The notes under the pieces: model-generated | Told to the model about the DNA's origin: nothing | Database searches by the model: none | What the model saw: only the letters and a program-made list of their open reading frames with translations | From: Haloarcula sp. CBA1127 | GTDB taxonomy: Archaea > Halobacteriota > Halobacteria > Halobacteriales > Haloarculaceae | Direction: 5' to 3' | Assembly: GCF_001485575.1 (NCBI RefSeq) | Contig: NZ_BCNB01000006.1 | Span: 1,364,001-1,428,000, forward strand | DNA length: 64,000 bases | Position numbers and translations under genes: made by a program | Part shown: in pieces, positions 24,880-33,735 of the stretch | How positions within the stretch are numbered: the stretch's first letter is position 1 | Layout: the number at the start of each line of letters is the position of its first letter

Positions 24880-27428
24880 GCCTGCCACCGTACATCTATG
24901 CCGACCGTCGGGTGCCAGACGAGGAGACCGTCAGGGAGACCCTCGACCAGCGGACGATGACGGCCTTCGGCGACACTGAACAGCTGGAACGCCTCCACCG
25001 GGTGTTCTATCCGGTGTTCAAGGTCGACTACGAGTACGAGACTGGGAAGGGGAAGCTGCTCGGGACGACGACGAAGTCCGAGACGGCGTTTCTCGACGGG
25101 CTCTGGGCGGACAACGACCAGGCCGTCTCGCAGTACGTCGACGACACCGACGCGGTGGTCCGCCGAGCGACCAGCGACTACGATTTCGGCCGCAGCGATC
25201 CGGCACTTGGCCGCTCTGTCCTGCTACAGTTTCAGGTTACTGACGACGACGCCCGGTCGCTACTGCCCCAGCGCGTCGCGGAGTACCGCGACCAGCAACA
25301 GGACGCCGCCTCCGGCACGGCCAACGTGTTCCTCCGGAAACTGCGCGAGTCTTACGGGCTCCCCGGGGATTTCGACCCTGACGGGTTCGACGGTGTGACC
25401 GATGTCGACCGCCTGTATCTCCCCTTCTGGCTCGCCGAGTACCACTCGCCCGACAGCACGGACGTCAAGCTCGTCACGTTCCGGGACCCAGACGCCCCGA
25501 CCGAGGACCTGAAACGCCACGGCTGGCTCGCGGAGTTTTTGAGCGCCGAACCCCGCCGGCTGGCCGAGTACGGCTACGAGGTCAACCCAGACCGGCTCGA
25601 ACGGAACATCCGGGAGCGGATCGACCAGTCCGGCGAATCCGGCTCGGCCGGGATGGGCGGCGATTCTGGCTCCGACAGCACCGACGGCGCGCCCTCGATA
25701 AACCGCGAGCGCCCCTCTGATGACGGGACCGTAGTTCAGCCGGACGGCGTCGATATGCAGGCCGACGGGCTGGTCGACCCGGACCCGTCCCGGAGCTTCG
25801 CCGACGTGGGCGGGATGTCCGAGCTACTGGAGACGCTCAACCACAAGGTCGTCCGGCCGTTGCAGGACCCGAGCGCCTTCGAGGAGTACGGCATCGGCGT
25901 CGTCAACGGTGTCCTGTTGCACGGCCCGCCCGGCTGTGGGAAGACCCACGTCGCTGGCGCGCTTGCGGGCGAGGTCGACCACGCCTTCATCGAGGTCACG
26001 CCCGCCGACGTGACGAGCAAGTACATGGGCGAACCCGCACAGAAGGTCGAAGAGCTGTTCCAGATCGCCCGCGCGAACGCGCCCTGTATCCTCTTTATCG
26101 ATGAAATCGATGGTATCGCTGGCGCACGCGACGGCGATAGCAACATGAACAGCAGCGAGCAACAGCTGGTGAACCAGCTGCTCACCGAACTCGAAGGCAT
26201 CGCAGACGAGGATGTTGTGGTACTGGGCGCGACGAACCTCGTCGAGGACGTGGACGACGCCATCCGCCGCTCGGGTCGGTTTGACGAGCGGGTGGAGGTC
26301 CCCCCGCCGGACCCCCAAGCTCGCAAGCAGATTCTGGAGATTCACCTTGCTGGCCGACCCACTGCGGCCGACATCAACCTCGACCCCGTCGTCGAGGAGA
26401 CGGCCGGCTTCGCGGCCAGCGACATCGAACTTCTCGCCGAGGACGCCGCCCGAAAGGCGTTGCGGGCGGATGCCCCGATCGGGACGGACCATCTGCTGCA
26501 GGCCGCCACGGAGACCGACACCAGCATCCCGGACTGGGTCGACCCCGAAATGGTCGCGGAAAACGGCGTCGTCCAGCCCGATGGCGTCGACCTGCAGGCC
26601 AGTTCGCTCGTCGAAACCGACGCCGGACGCGACTTCGCTGACGTGGGCGGGATGGGCGAACTGAAGGACCGACTCGAAGACACGGTCCTCGACCCACTGG
26701 AGAACGCCGACGCCTACGCTGAGTACGGTATCGACGTGCTCTCCGGGCTGTTGCTGTATGGCCCGCCCGGCTGTGGGAAGACCCACCTCGCCGGCGCGCT
26801 CGCGGGCGAACTCGGCCACAGCTTCGTCGAAATCAGCCCCGCGGACGTGACGAGCAAGTGGATGGGCGAGCCGGCCCGCAACGTCGCCGAGGTGTTCGAG
26901 GTGGCCCGCGCGAACGCACCCTGCGTGCTGTTCATCGACGAAATCGACGGTATCGCCGGCTCCCGGCGCGGCTCGATGAACACGAGCGAGCAACAACTGG
27001 TCAATCAGCTGCTCACCGAACTCGAAGGCGCGGCGGCCGAGGACATCGTTGTGGTCGCCGCGACGAACTTCGTCGAGGACATCGACGCGGCGCTGCGGCG
27101 CTCTGGCCGGTTCGATGAGCGCGTGGAGGTCCCCCCGCCGGATACCGAGGCTCGAAAGCAGATACTGGAAATCCACCTGCAGGACCGGCCCGTCGCCGGC
27201 GACATCGACTGGGACACCATCGTCGAGCCGACGGCTGGCTACGCGGCCAGCGACCTCGAACTCGTCGCCGAGGACGCGGCTCGCCACGCCCTGCGAGACG
27301 GCTCGGAAATCACGCAGGAACACCTCGAAATCGCCGTCTGGGAGACCCATTCCAGCATCGCGGACTGGGACGATCGGGAGCGCTACCAGGGAGCGGAGAG
27401 CACCGCGGATCTGGGGCTCGGGTCTTGA
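24876..27428 (+). CDS. tandem AAA+ ATPase with unrecognised N-terminal domain (Cdc48-like)
   Basis: 850 residues. Residues 1-250 form a domain I do not recognise (LERLHRVFYPVFKVDYEYET, YLPFWLAEYHSPDSTDVKLV), followed by a low-complexity Gly/Ser/Asp linker. Two very similar AAA modules follow: Walker A GPPGCGKTH at about 350 and 629, Walker B ILFIDEIDGIAG and VLFIDEIDGIAG, sensor ATNLVED and ATNFVED, arginine-rich RRSGRFDERVE in both. Each module is preceded by the same VVQPDGVDxQA linker. It lacks the Cdc48 N-domain double-psi barrel, so it is a Cdc48-related but distinct ATPase. Start overlaps the CoA ligase stop by four bases. Function not known; a remodelling or unfolding ATPase is likely. 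Confidence 0.88.
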   Translation: MSLPPYIYADRRVPDEETVRETLDQRTMTAFGDTEQLERLHRVFYPVFKVDYEYETGKGKLLGTTTKSETAFLDGLWADNDQAVSQYVDDTDAVVRRATSDYDFGRSDPALGRSVLLQFQVTDDDARSLLPQRVAEYRDQQQDAASGTANVFLRKLRESYGLPGDFDPDGFDGVTDVDRLYLPFWLAEYHSPDSTDVKLVTFRDPDAPTEDLKRHGWLAEFLSAEPRRLAEYGYEVNPDRLERNIRERIDQSGESGSAGMGGDSGSDSTDGAPSINRERPSDDGTVVQPDGVDMQADGLVDPDPSRSFADVGGMSELLETLNHKVVRPLQDPSAFEEYGIGVVNGVLLHGPPGCGKTHVAGALAGEVDHAFIEVTPADVTSKYMGEPAQKVEELFQIARANAPCILFIDEIDGIAGARDGDSNMNSSEQQLVNQLLTELEGIADEDVVVLGATNLVEDVDDAIRRSGRFDERVEVPPPDPQARKQILEIHLAGRPTAADINLDPVVEETAGFAASDIELLAEDAARKALRADAPIGTDHLLQAATETDTSIPDWVDPEMVAENGVVQPDGVDLQASSLVETDAGRDFADVGGMGELKDRLEDTVLDPLENADAYAEYGIDVLSGLLLYGPPGCGKTHLAGALAGELGHSFVEISPADVTSKWMGEPARNVAEVFEVARANAPCVLFIDEIDGIAGSRRGSMNTSEQQLVNQLLTELEGAAAEDIVVVAATNFVEDIDAALRRSGRFDERVEVPPPDTEARKQILEIHLQDRPVAGDIDWDTIVEPTAGYAASDLELVAEDAARHALRDGSEITQEHLEIAVWETHSSIADWDDRERYQGAESTADLGLGS

Positions 27429-27435
27429 GGCCGGG

Positions 27436-29085
27436 TCACTCTAGCTCTTCGTCGAGCGCCGCAGCAACCCGCTCGGTGAAGGCCGGTGACTCGACAAGCG
27501 CGCCCGCGGCCTCGATGTCCTCGTGGACCGGCCGGTCAGCCGTCAGCTTCGGGACCACCGCGCGGACGGCGTCGTAGGCCTCGGCGGACCCGACACCCAG
27601 TTCGAGGCCGTCGTCGACGAAGTCGGCGGCCTGCGCCCCACAGCACAGCTCAACGCCGAGAATCGCGGCGGCGTTTCGTGCCGTTTTCCGGGCCAGATAG
27701 GCCGACTGCGCGCTCATGCTGACATGGTCCTCCTGATTGCCACTGACGGGGGTGTTGTCCATCGAGGGCCGGCCGAAGGACCGACATTCGTTCAACAGCG
27801 CTGCGGCGGTGTACTGTGCGATCATGTAGCCCGAGCGGACGCCGCTTCGCTCGGTGAGAAACGGCGGGAGGTGTGGCTCCTGCAGATTGGGGTTGAGCAT
27901 CCGGTCGGTCCGGCGCTCCGAGATGGCTGCGAGTTCGGTGAGCGCGTTCGTCAGATAGTCGAGGCGCATGGCGAGTACCGCGCCGTGGAAGTTCCCGCCG
28001 GACAGCACGCCCGCGCTGTCGGAGCCGGAGGCCCGGTCGTCGACGCTCACAGCGCCTGCCTCGCGGCCCACCTCTCGTCGGTCGCTCCCGCTCGCTTGGT
28101 TCGAGGACTCGCCGTGCTCGTCATCGCGGGGGAACACCAGCGGATTGTCGGTCGCGCTGTTGAGTTCCACCTCGACGGCCTCCCGGAGGTGGGCGACGGC
28201 GTCACGGACCGCGCCGTGGACCTGCGGCAGGCAGCGCATCGCATAGGCGTCCTGCACGCGGTCGCAGTTGCGGTGTGACTCGACCACATCGGAGTCGGCC
28301 GTCAGCCGCCGGACGTTTCGCGCGCTGGCGGCCTGGCCAGCGTGGGGCCGGACGGCGGTGATGGCTTCGTGGGACGGCACTGTCGAGGAGAGGGTCACCT
28401 CTGTCGTGAGCGCGCCAGCGATGTCGGCGGCGGCGACCAGTTGTTCGGCGTCGTTGAGGAGTAGCGCGGCGATGCCGACGGTCAGTTGCGTCCCGTTGAT
28501 GAGCGCCAGCCCCTCCTTGGCCCGGAGCGTCACCGGTTCGAGGCCGGCCGCGTCGAGCGCCTCGTCGCCGGGGAGTCGCTCCCCCTCGACCTCGGCTTCC
28601 CCTTCGCCGATGAGTACCAGCGACATATGGGCGAGCGGGGCGAGGTCACCGCTCGCGCCGAGGCTGCCCCGCGACGGAACGACCGGGTGGACACCCGCGT
28701 CGAGCATCGCCACCAGCAGGTCGACAACGGACTCGCGGATGCCGGAATACCCCTTCGCCAGCGTGTTCGCCCGCGTAACCATCATCGCCCGGACCTCCTC
28801 GGTCGTCAACTCCCGCCCGACAGCGGCGGCGTGGCTCCGCAGGAGGTTCCGCTGGAGGGCACCGAGGTCCTCGCGTGGGATGCGCTCGTCGACGAGGTCG
28901 CCGAAGCCGGTGGTGACGCCGTACACCGCCTCGCCGCTGTCCAGCACGCTCTCGACGCGCTCGCGGGACTCGCGGATTCGCTCACGGGCGGTCTCGGCAA
29001 CGGTGACAGTTGCGCCGTTCCGGGCGACGGCGACCACGTCAGCGGGCGTAAGCGACTCGCCGTCGAGGACGACTTCGTCGGTCAT
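27436..29085 (-). CDS. hutH: histidine ammonia-lyase
   Basis: 549 residues; converts histidine to urocanate and ammonia, first step of the hut pathway. The MIO cofactor triad Ala-Ser-Gly is in GSLGASGDLAP (residues 144-146), and the catalytic GVTTGFGDL motif is near 56-64. Between TDNPLVFP and VLSGGNFHG there is an extra 38-residue, Ser/Asp/Glu-rich segment (about 320-357) not present in bacterial enzymes, which explains the length above the usual 510. Last gene of a four-gene operon; the ATG overlaps the hutI stop by four bases. Confidence 0.96.
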   Translation of the reverse strand: MTDEVVLDGESLTPADVVAVARNGATVTVAETARERIRESRERVESVLDSGEAVYGVTTGFGDLVDERIPREDLGALQRNLLRSHAAAVGRELTTEEVRAMMVTRANTLAKGYSGIRESVVDLLVAMLDAGVHPVVPSRGSLGASGDLAPLAHMSLVLIGEGEAEVEGERLPGDEALDAAGLEPVTLRAKEGLALINGTQLTVGIAALLLNDAEQLVAAADIAGALTTEVTLSSTVPSHEAITAVRPHAGQAASARNVRRLTADSDVVESHRNCDRVQDAYAMRCLPQVHGAVRDAVAHLREAVEVELNSATDNPLVFPRDDEHGESSNQASGSDRREVGREAGAVSVDDRASGSDSAGVLSGGNFHGAVLAMRLDYLTNALTELAAISERRTDRMLNPNLQEPHLPPFLTERSGVRSGYMIAQYTAAALLNECRSFGRPSMDNTPVSGNQEDHVSMSAQSAYLARKTARNAAAILGVELCCGAQAADFVDDGLELGVGSAEAYDAVRAVVPKLTADRPVHEDIEAAGALVESPAFTERVAAALDEELE

Positions 29086-30344
29086 GGTTGCACCTCCCGG
29101 TCGTATGACTCATGTGTTGGGGTGCTGACGACCGAGCCGCCTTTCAGAACGGTGTCGACGACGTTGGTCCCGTACTGGTAGGGAATGTGGACGTGACTCG
29201 GCGCAGCAAGGACGACGGCGTCACCGGGCGCGCCCTCCCGGAGCGTCCCCAGTCCATCAGTCCTGTTCAGCGCGAGCGCGGCGTGTTTCGTCCCAGCGAT
29301 TAGCGCCTCGGCCGGCGTCAGTCCCATCTCGACGCAGGCCAGCGACAGCGCAAAGCCCATGCTGTGGCTGTGGCAGTTCGGATTGAAATCCGTCGCCACC
29401 GCGACGGGCGCACCCCGGTCGCGGAACGCCGCCGCGTCCGCGTACGCTGTGCCGAGACCGAACGCCGTTCCGGGGAGCAACACCGGCGTCACGTCGGCTT
29501 CGACAAGCGCGTCGATATCCTCTTCTGTCGCGTGGAGGAGGTGGTCGGCACTGGCCGCGCCCACGTCCGCCGCCAACTGCGTCCCGCCGATGTGGGCTAG
29601 TTCTTCGGCGTGAACCTTCGGTGTCAGCCCGGCGGCGGTGCCTGCTTCGAGGACTCGCCGGGACTGCGCGACCGAAAAGACGCCCTCCTCGCAGAACACG
29701 TCGCAGAACTCGGCGATGCCCTGCGACTCGACCGCTGGAATCTGCTCGTCGACGACCGCCGCGGTGTAGTCGTCGGTGTCCCATCCCTCGGGGACCGCGT
29801 GTGCGCCCATGAACGTCGGGACTACGTCGACGGGATGGACTGCGTCGGCGCTGTCGATGACTCGGAGCATCTGTAGCTCCGTCTCCGTATCGAGCCCGTA
29901 GCCCGACTTCACCTCGACTGTCGTCGTCCCGTGGGCGAGCATGGTATCGAGATGGGCCAGCAGGTTCGACAGCAGCGTTTCCTCGTCGGCGTCTCTGACC
30001 GCTCGGACCGTTCGGAGGATGCCACCGCCTTCGGCGAGGATGTCTTGATAGGACTTCCCGCGCAGTTTGGCTGCGAACTCGTCAGCGCGGTCGCCGGCGA
30101 ACAGCCCGTGGGTGTGAGGGTCGACGAAGCCCGGCACGACAGCCTGACCGCTGGCATCGATAGCGTGACTGGCGCTCTCCGGCGGGTATTCGGCGGTCAC
30201 CTCCGCGGTCGGACCGACAGCGGCGACCGTGCCGTCAACGATGGCGACCGCGCCATCCTCGTAGGTCTCCAGGCCCCGACCGTCCGCCGATGGACCCGCA
30301 ACGAGTTCGTCCGCGCCGTAGACCACAGCATCGAGGGTTGTCAT
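29082..30344 (-). CDS. hutI: imidazolonepropionase
   Basis: 420-residue amidohydrolase-superfamily enzyme that opens imidazolone-propionate to N-formimidoyl-glutamate. Metal site [12 protein letters not shown] near residue 76, [36 protein letters not shown] and [12 protein letters not shown] are all characteristic of HutI. It overlaps both neighbours by four bases (hutG before, hutH after), typical of a tightly coupled operon. Cytosolic. Length is normal for the family. Confidence 0.96.
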   Translation of the reverse strand: MTTLDAVVYGADELVAGPSADGRGLETYEDGAVAIVDGTVAAVGPTAEVTAEYPPESASHAIDASGQAVVPGFVDPHTHGLFAGDRADEFAAKLRGKSYQDILAEGGGILRTVRAVRDADEETLLSNLLAHLDTMLAHGTTTVEVKSGYGLDTETELQMLRVIDSADAVHPVDVVPTFMGAHAVPEGWDTDDYTAAVVDEQIPAVESQGIAEFCDVFCEEGVFSVAQSRRVLEAGTAAGLTPKVHAEELAHIGGTQLAADVGAASADHLLHATEEDIDALVEADVTPVLLPGTAFGLGTAYADAAAFRDRGAPVAVATDFNPNCHSHSMGFALSLACVEMGLTPAEALIAGTKHAALALNRTDGLGTLREGAPGDAVVLAAPSHVHIPYQYGTNVVDTVLKGGSVVSTPTHESYDREVQP

Positions 30345-31264
30345 CGGTCACCTCCCAAGCCGCTGAGGAAGTGCGCGACGGCACGGGCCCCGGCACGCGC
30401 GGTCCGGTTCCCGGCGTCAAGCGGCGGCGCGCATTCGACCACCTCGAACCCGGCGACACGGTCGTCGGACGCCACGCGGCCCAGCATCCGGAACAGTTCC
30501 CGCGTCGAGAGGCCGCCCGGTGTCGGTGCGCTCACGCCCGGTGCGGCTGCGGCGTCGAGCACGTCGAGGTCCAGACTGACATAGACGGCGTCTACGTCGC
30601 CGAGTGCGGTGAGCGCGTCGTCCACCGCGCCAGCGGGCTCATCGGCCACCGACTCCGGCGGCAGGACTGTCCCGCCCTGCTCGGCGAGGTAGTCGTGGTA
30701 CGCTGTCGAGGTTTCGAAGTGGCGCGCGCCGACGACGGCCAGCGTGTCGAGGCCCGCATCGTGGAGCTGACGGTACGGCGTCCCGCTCGTCGGTTCGTCC
30801 TGCACGGCGCGGCAATCGAGATGGGCGTCGAAGCTGACCACGCCGACAGTGTCATCAGCCACCAGCGGCGCGGCGTTCGGGAACGTCAGTGAGTTGTCGC
30901 CACCGAGAAACACCGGTACCGCGCTCGTTGCATGGATTCGGGCCGTTAGCGAACGGACGGCACGCTGGACCTGTGCGACGCCGCCGGCCGGAATCTCGAT
31001 GTCACCGAGGTCGGCGACTGCGTGGACCGGCCCGCGTTCGATGTGGTGTGTCTTCGTTCCGCCGAGTTCGCGCCGGAGGGCCGTCGGGCCGGCACGCGCG
31101 CCCGCCCGTCCGATGACGGCTCCGTCGTACGGCTCGCCCACCAGCACAGCGTCGTACTCGCCAGCAGTCGTGAGCGTGGCAGTCTCGACGATGTCACCGA
31201 ACTGCTCGTCGTTTGGGTCGCCGGATGGGGCGGTCCACGGCGAGGGTGCTGTCAGGTCGGTCAT
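30341..31264 (-). CDS. hutG: formimidoylglutamase
   Basis: 307-residue ureohydrolase-fold enzyme that splits N-formimidoyl-glutamate to glutamate and formamide. Metal ligands: SFDAHLD (D146, H148, D150) and SLDLDVLD (D232, D234) are present, but the first arginase-family site, usually GGDHS, reads GGDNS (N124). I recall that a protozoan formiminoglutamase also carries Asn there, so this supports the assignment rather than arginase. Overlaps hutU and hutI by four bases each. Confidence 0.93.
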   Translation of the reverse strand: MTDLTAPSPWTAPSGDPNDEQFGDIVETATLTTAGEYDAVLVGEPYDGAVIGRAGARAGPTALRRELGGTKTHHIERGPVHAVADLGDIEIPAGGVAQVQRAVRSLTARIHATSAVPVFLGGDNSLTFPNAAPLVADDTVGVVSFDAHLDCRAVQDEPTSGTPYRQLHDAGLDTLAVVGARHFETSTAYHDYLAEQGGTVLPPESVADEPAGAVDDALTALGDVDAVYVSLDLDVLDAAAAPGVSAPTPGGLSTRELFRMLGRVASDDRVAGFEVVECAPPLDAGNRTARAGARAVAHFLSGLGGDR

Positions 31265-33009
31265 TGGTCGCTGTTGCGGTCGCGCATCGGGACCGCGACG
31301 TCGTTCTCGTCGGCGATATCCTGTGCAATCTCGTAGCCCGCATCGGCGTGGCGAATAACGCCCATCCCGGGGTCGGTCGTGAACACACGGCGAGCCTTCT
31401 CGGCTGCGAGATCAGACCCGTCGAGGACGACGTGATTGTTCGTGTGGAGAGAGTTGCCGATGCCGACGCCGCCGCCGTCGTGGACGCTGACGATATCCGC
31501 GCCAGCCGCACAGTTCAGCAGGGCGTTCAAAATCGGCCAGTCGGCGACTGCGTCGGTCCCGTCCTTCATCGCCTCGGTTTCGCGGTTCGGCGAGGCCACG
31601 CTCCCGGCGTCCAGATGATCGCGCGTGACGACGACCGGCGCGGAAATCTCTCCGTCGGCGACGAGTTCGTTGATACGGAGCGCGAGGCGGGCGCGCTCGG
31701 TCAGCCCGTCCTCGGTCGCGTACCCCAGCCAGCACACCCGCGAGGGAAGCCCCTGGAAGGACACCTGCTCTTGGGCGAGGTCGATCCAGCGATGGAGGTC
31801 GTCCTTCTCCGGGAACAGCTCCCTGACTGCGTCGTCAGTCCGATGGATGTCTGCGGGGTCGCCTGAGAGCGCAGCCCAGCGGAACGGCCCCTTGCCTTCA
31901 CAGAACAGTGGACGGATGTAGGCGGGAACGAACCCCGGGAAATCGAACGCGCTGTCGAGGTCGCGCTGGTCCTCGACCTGCCCGCGGATGTTGTTGCCGT
32001 ACTCGAAGGCGATAGCACCCCTGTCCTGCAGTTCCAGAATGCCTTCGACGTGGCGCTGCATCGTATCAAGGCTTTCTGCGACGTACGTTTCGGAGTCGCG
32101 CTCGCGGAGTCGGTCGGCTTCCTCGACGGTGTAGCCAGCGGGGTAGTACCCTTCGAGTTCGTCGTGCGCGCTCGTCTGGTCGGTCACTACGTCGGGGACG
32201 AACCCCATCTCAAGCATCTCCGCAAGCATATCCGCGGCGTTCATGTGGACACCGATGCTGTAGGGCTCACCGTTCGCCGCGGCCTCCTGTGCACGCTCGA
32301 TAGCCGCCGCGAGATTGTCGGTCTTCTCCTGACAGTACCCCGTTTCGATACGGCGGTCGATGCGCTCCTCGTCGACTTCGGCCGCGATGCAGACGCCGTG
32401 GTTCATCGTCACCGCGAGCGGTTGCGCGCCGCCCATTCCCCCGAGGCCGCCGGTGACGACAATCTTCCCGCGGAGGCCGTCGTTGTCGGGGTAGTGTTCC
32501 CGGGCGAGCGCGGCCAGCGTTTCGTAGGTCCCCTGAATGATGCCCTGTGTGCCGATGTAGGCCCACGAACCGGCGGTCATCTGGCCGTACATGATCTGCC
32601 CCTTCGCTTCGAGTTCGTGGAAGTGCTCCCAGTTGTCCCACTTGCCGACGAGGTTCGAGTTCGCGATGAGGACGCGCGGGGCTTTCTCGTGGGTTTCGAA
32701 CCGACCGACCGGCTTGCCGCTCTGGACGAGGAGGGTTTCGGTGTCACCGAGTTCGCGGAGTCCGTCGACGATGGTGTCGTAGGCGTCCCACGACCGGGCC
32801 GCACGCCCGGTCCCGCCGTACACGACCAGCTCTTCCGGCTTCTCGGCGACGTCGGGGTCGAGGTTGTTGTTCAGCATCCGCAGCGCGGCCTCCTGTCGCC
32901 ACCCTTCACACTCGATATCGGTGCCGGTGGGCGCACCTTGGTACTCGCGCCACTGTTCCGAGGGCGTCCCGACGTCGTGGTCGGTATCTGGGGTAGACTG
33001 CTGTGCCAT
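31261..33009 (-). CDS. hutU: urocanate hydratase
   Basis: 582 residues; hydrates urocanate to imidazolonepropionate using tightly bound NAD. Conserved segments: [15 protein letters not shown] near the N-terminus, [20 protein letters not shown], the NAD-binding [19 protein letters not shown], and [14 protein letters not shown]. First gene of the operon (order hutU-G-I-H) though its product is step two. It faces the bat-type regulator across 81 bases, which must hold both promoters. Normal length for archaeal/bacterial HutU (about 550-580). Confidence 0.97.
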   Translation of the reverse strand: MAQQSTPDTDHDVGTPSEQWREYQGAPTGTDIECEGWRQEAALRMLNNNLDPDVAEKPEELVVYGGTGRAARSWDAYDTIVDGLRELGDTETLLVQSGKPVGRFETHEKAPRVLIANSNLVGKWDNWEHFHELEAKGQIMYGQMTAGSWAYIGTQGIIQGTYETLAALAREHYPDNDGLRGKIVVTGGLGGMGGAQPLAVTMNHGVCIAAEVDEERIDRRIETGYCQEKTDNLAAAIERAQEAAANGEPYSIGVHMNAADMLAEMLEMGFVPDVVTDQTSAHDELEGYYPAGYTVEEADRLRERDSETYVAESLDTMQRHVEGILELQDRGAIAFEYGNNIRGQVEDQRDLDSAFDFPGFVPAYIRPLFCEGKGPFRWAALSGDPADIHRTDDAVRELFPEKDDLHRWIDLAQEQVSFQGLPSRVCWLGYATEDGLTERARLALRINELVADGEISAPVVVTRDHLDAGSVASPNRETEAMKDGTDAVADWPILNALLNCAAGADIVSVHDGGGVGIGNSLHTNNHVVLDGSDLAAEKARRVFTTDPGMGVIRHADAGYEIAQDIADENDVAVPMRDRNSDQ

Positions 33010-33062
33010 ACCACACCATTAGTAGAGAACCGTGTTAGCAGGTTATCACCGTTCGGAACTGT

Positions 33063-33070
33063 TTTTATAC
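33063..33070 (+). promoter_or_regulatory. TATA box of the hut-adjacent regulator
   Basis: TTTTATAC centred about 24 bases before the ATG at 33091, the right distance for a leaderless message from that ATG and too close for the ATG at 33085. It is in the 81-base divergent region shared with hutU. Confidence 0.55.
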
Positions 33071-33090
33071 ACCTATGTGAACCGATGACT

Positions 33091-33735
33091 ATGTACGAGG
33101 TACTGTTCCGTGTCTACGGTGACGGGGCCTACGAGGCGGCAACCGACGGCACCGGCACGCGAATCGAGCTGTGGTGTAACGACCACAGCGACCTGCTCCA
33201 CGTTAGCGGCGGAGAGGTCGGGAACGTCATCGAGCAGGTCCGCAACACCGTTGGTATCGGGGAGCGCCTGGAAAACGGCGACGAGCAGGTGCTGGTGACT
33301 GAGGAGTGTCTGAAAGCACAGCTCGACAACAACGTCGAGCGCTTTCTGGCGAACGAAGGCTGTCTGCTCGTCCCGCCACTGAAATACGCCAGTGGTGGCA
33401 AGCTCGTCCGGGCACTCGGTCTCAGCCCCGACGCACTGGCCAGGGTGTACCAGTCCCTGGCAGGACAGTTCGACGTTACCGTCGAATCGAAACGTGAAAT
33501 CAGCTCTGTGACCCCGGATGCACCGCTTTTGACCGTCGATGCTATGCTCCCGGACCTGTCGCCGCGGCAGCGTGAGGTGTTCCTGATGGCCTACGAGCAG
33601 GGGTACTACGAACTGCCCCGCGAGACGACGACGGCGGCTGTTGCGGAGCAGGTAGGCGTGGAGCGCCGAACCGCGGAGGACCACCTGCGGCGGGCGGAAA
33701 AGAAACTGGCCGAAGCGCTGGTCGAATACCTATAG
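33091..33735 (+). CDS. bat-type HTH regulator, probable hut regulator
   Basis: 214 residues starting MYEVLFRVYGDGAYEAATDG. The C-terminal HTH_10 (bacterio-opsin activator) domain is LSPRQREVFLMAYEQGYYEL to VERRTAEDHLRRAEKKLAEAL. The N-terminal half with LWCNDHSDLLHVSG is the part seen in haloarchaeal HutR-like proteins. An in-frame ATG six bases earlier is possible. The reading frame stays open far upstream across antisense hutU, but that extension is a shadow. The divergent arrangement with hutU suggests it controls histidine degradation; the direction of control is not visible. It overlaps the 3' end of the YjiH gene by six bases. Confidence 0.88.
   Translation: MYEVLFRVYGDGAYEAATDGTGTRIELWCNDHSDLLHVSGGEVGNVIEQVRNTVGIGERLENGDEQVLVTEECLKAQLDNNVERFLANEGCLLVPPLKYASGGKLVRALGLSPDALARVYQSLAGQFDVTVESKREISSVTPDAPLLTVDAMLPDLSPRQREVFLMAYEQGYYELPRETTTAAVAEQVGVERRTAEDHLRRAEKKLAEALVEYL

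Noticed and set aside
32050-33090. Long N-terminal extension of the bat-type regulator
   Set aside because: This portion is antisense to hutU. The TATA box and family N-terminus place the start near 33091.
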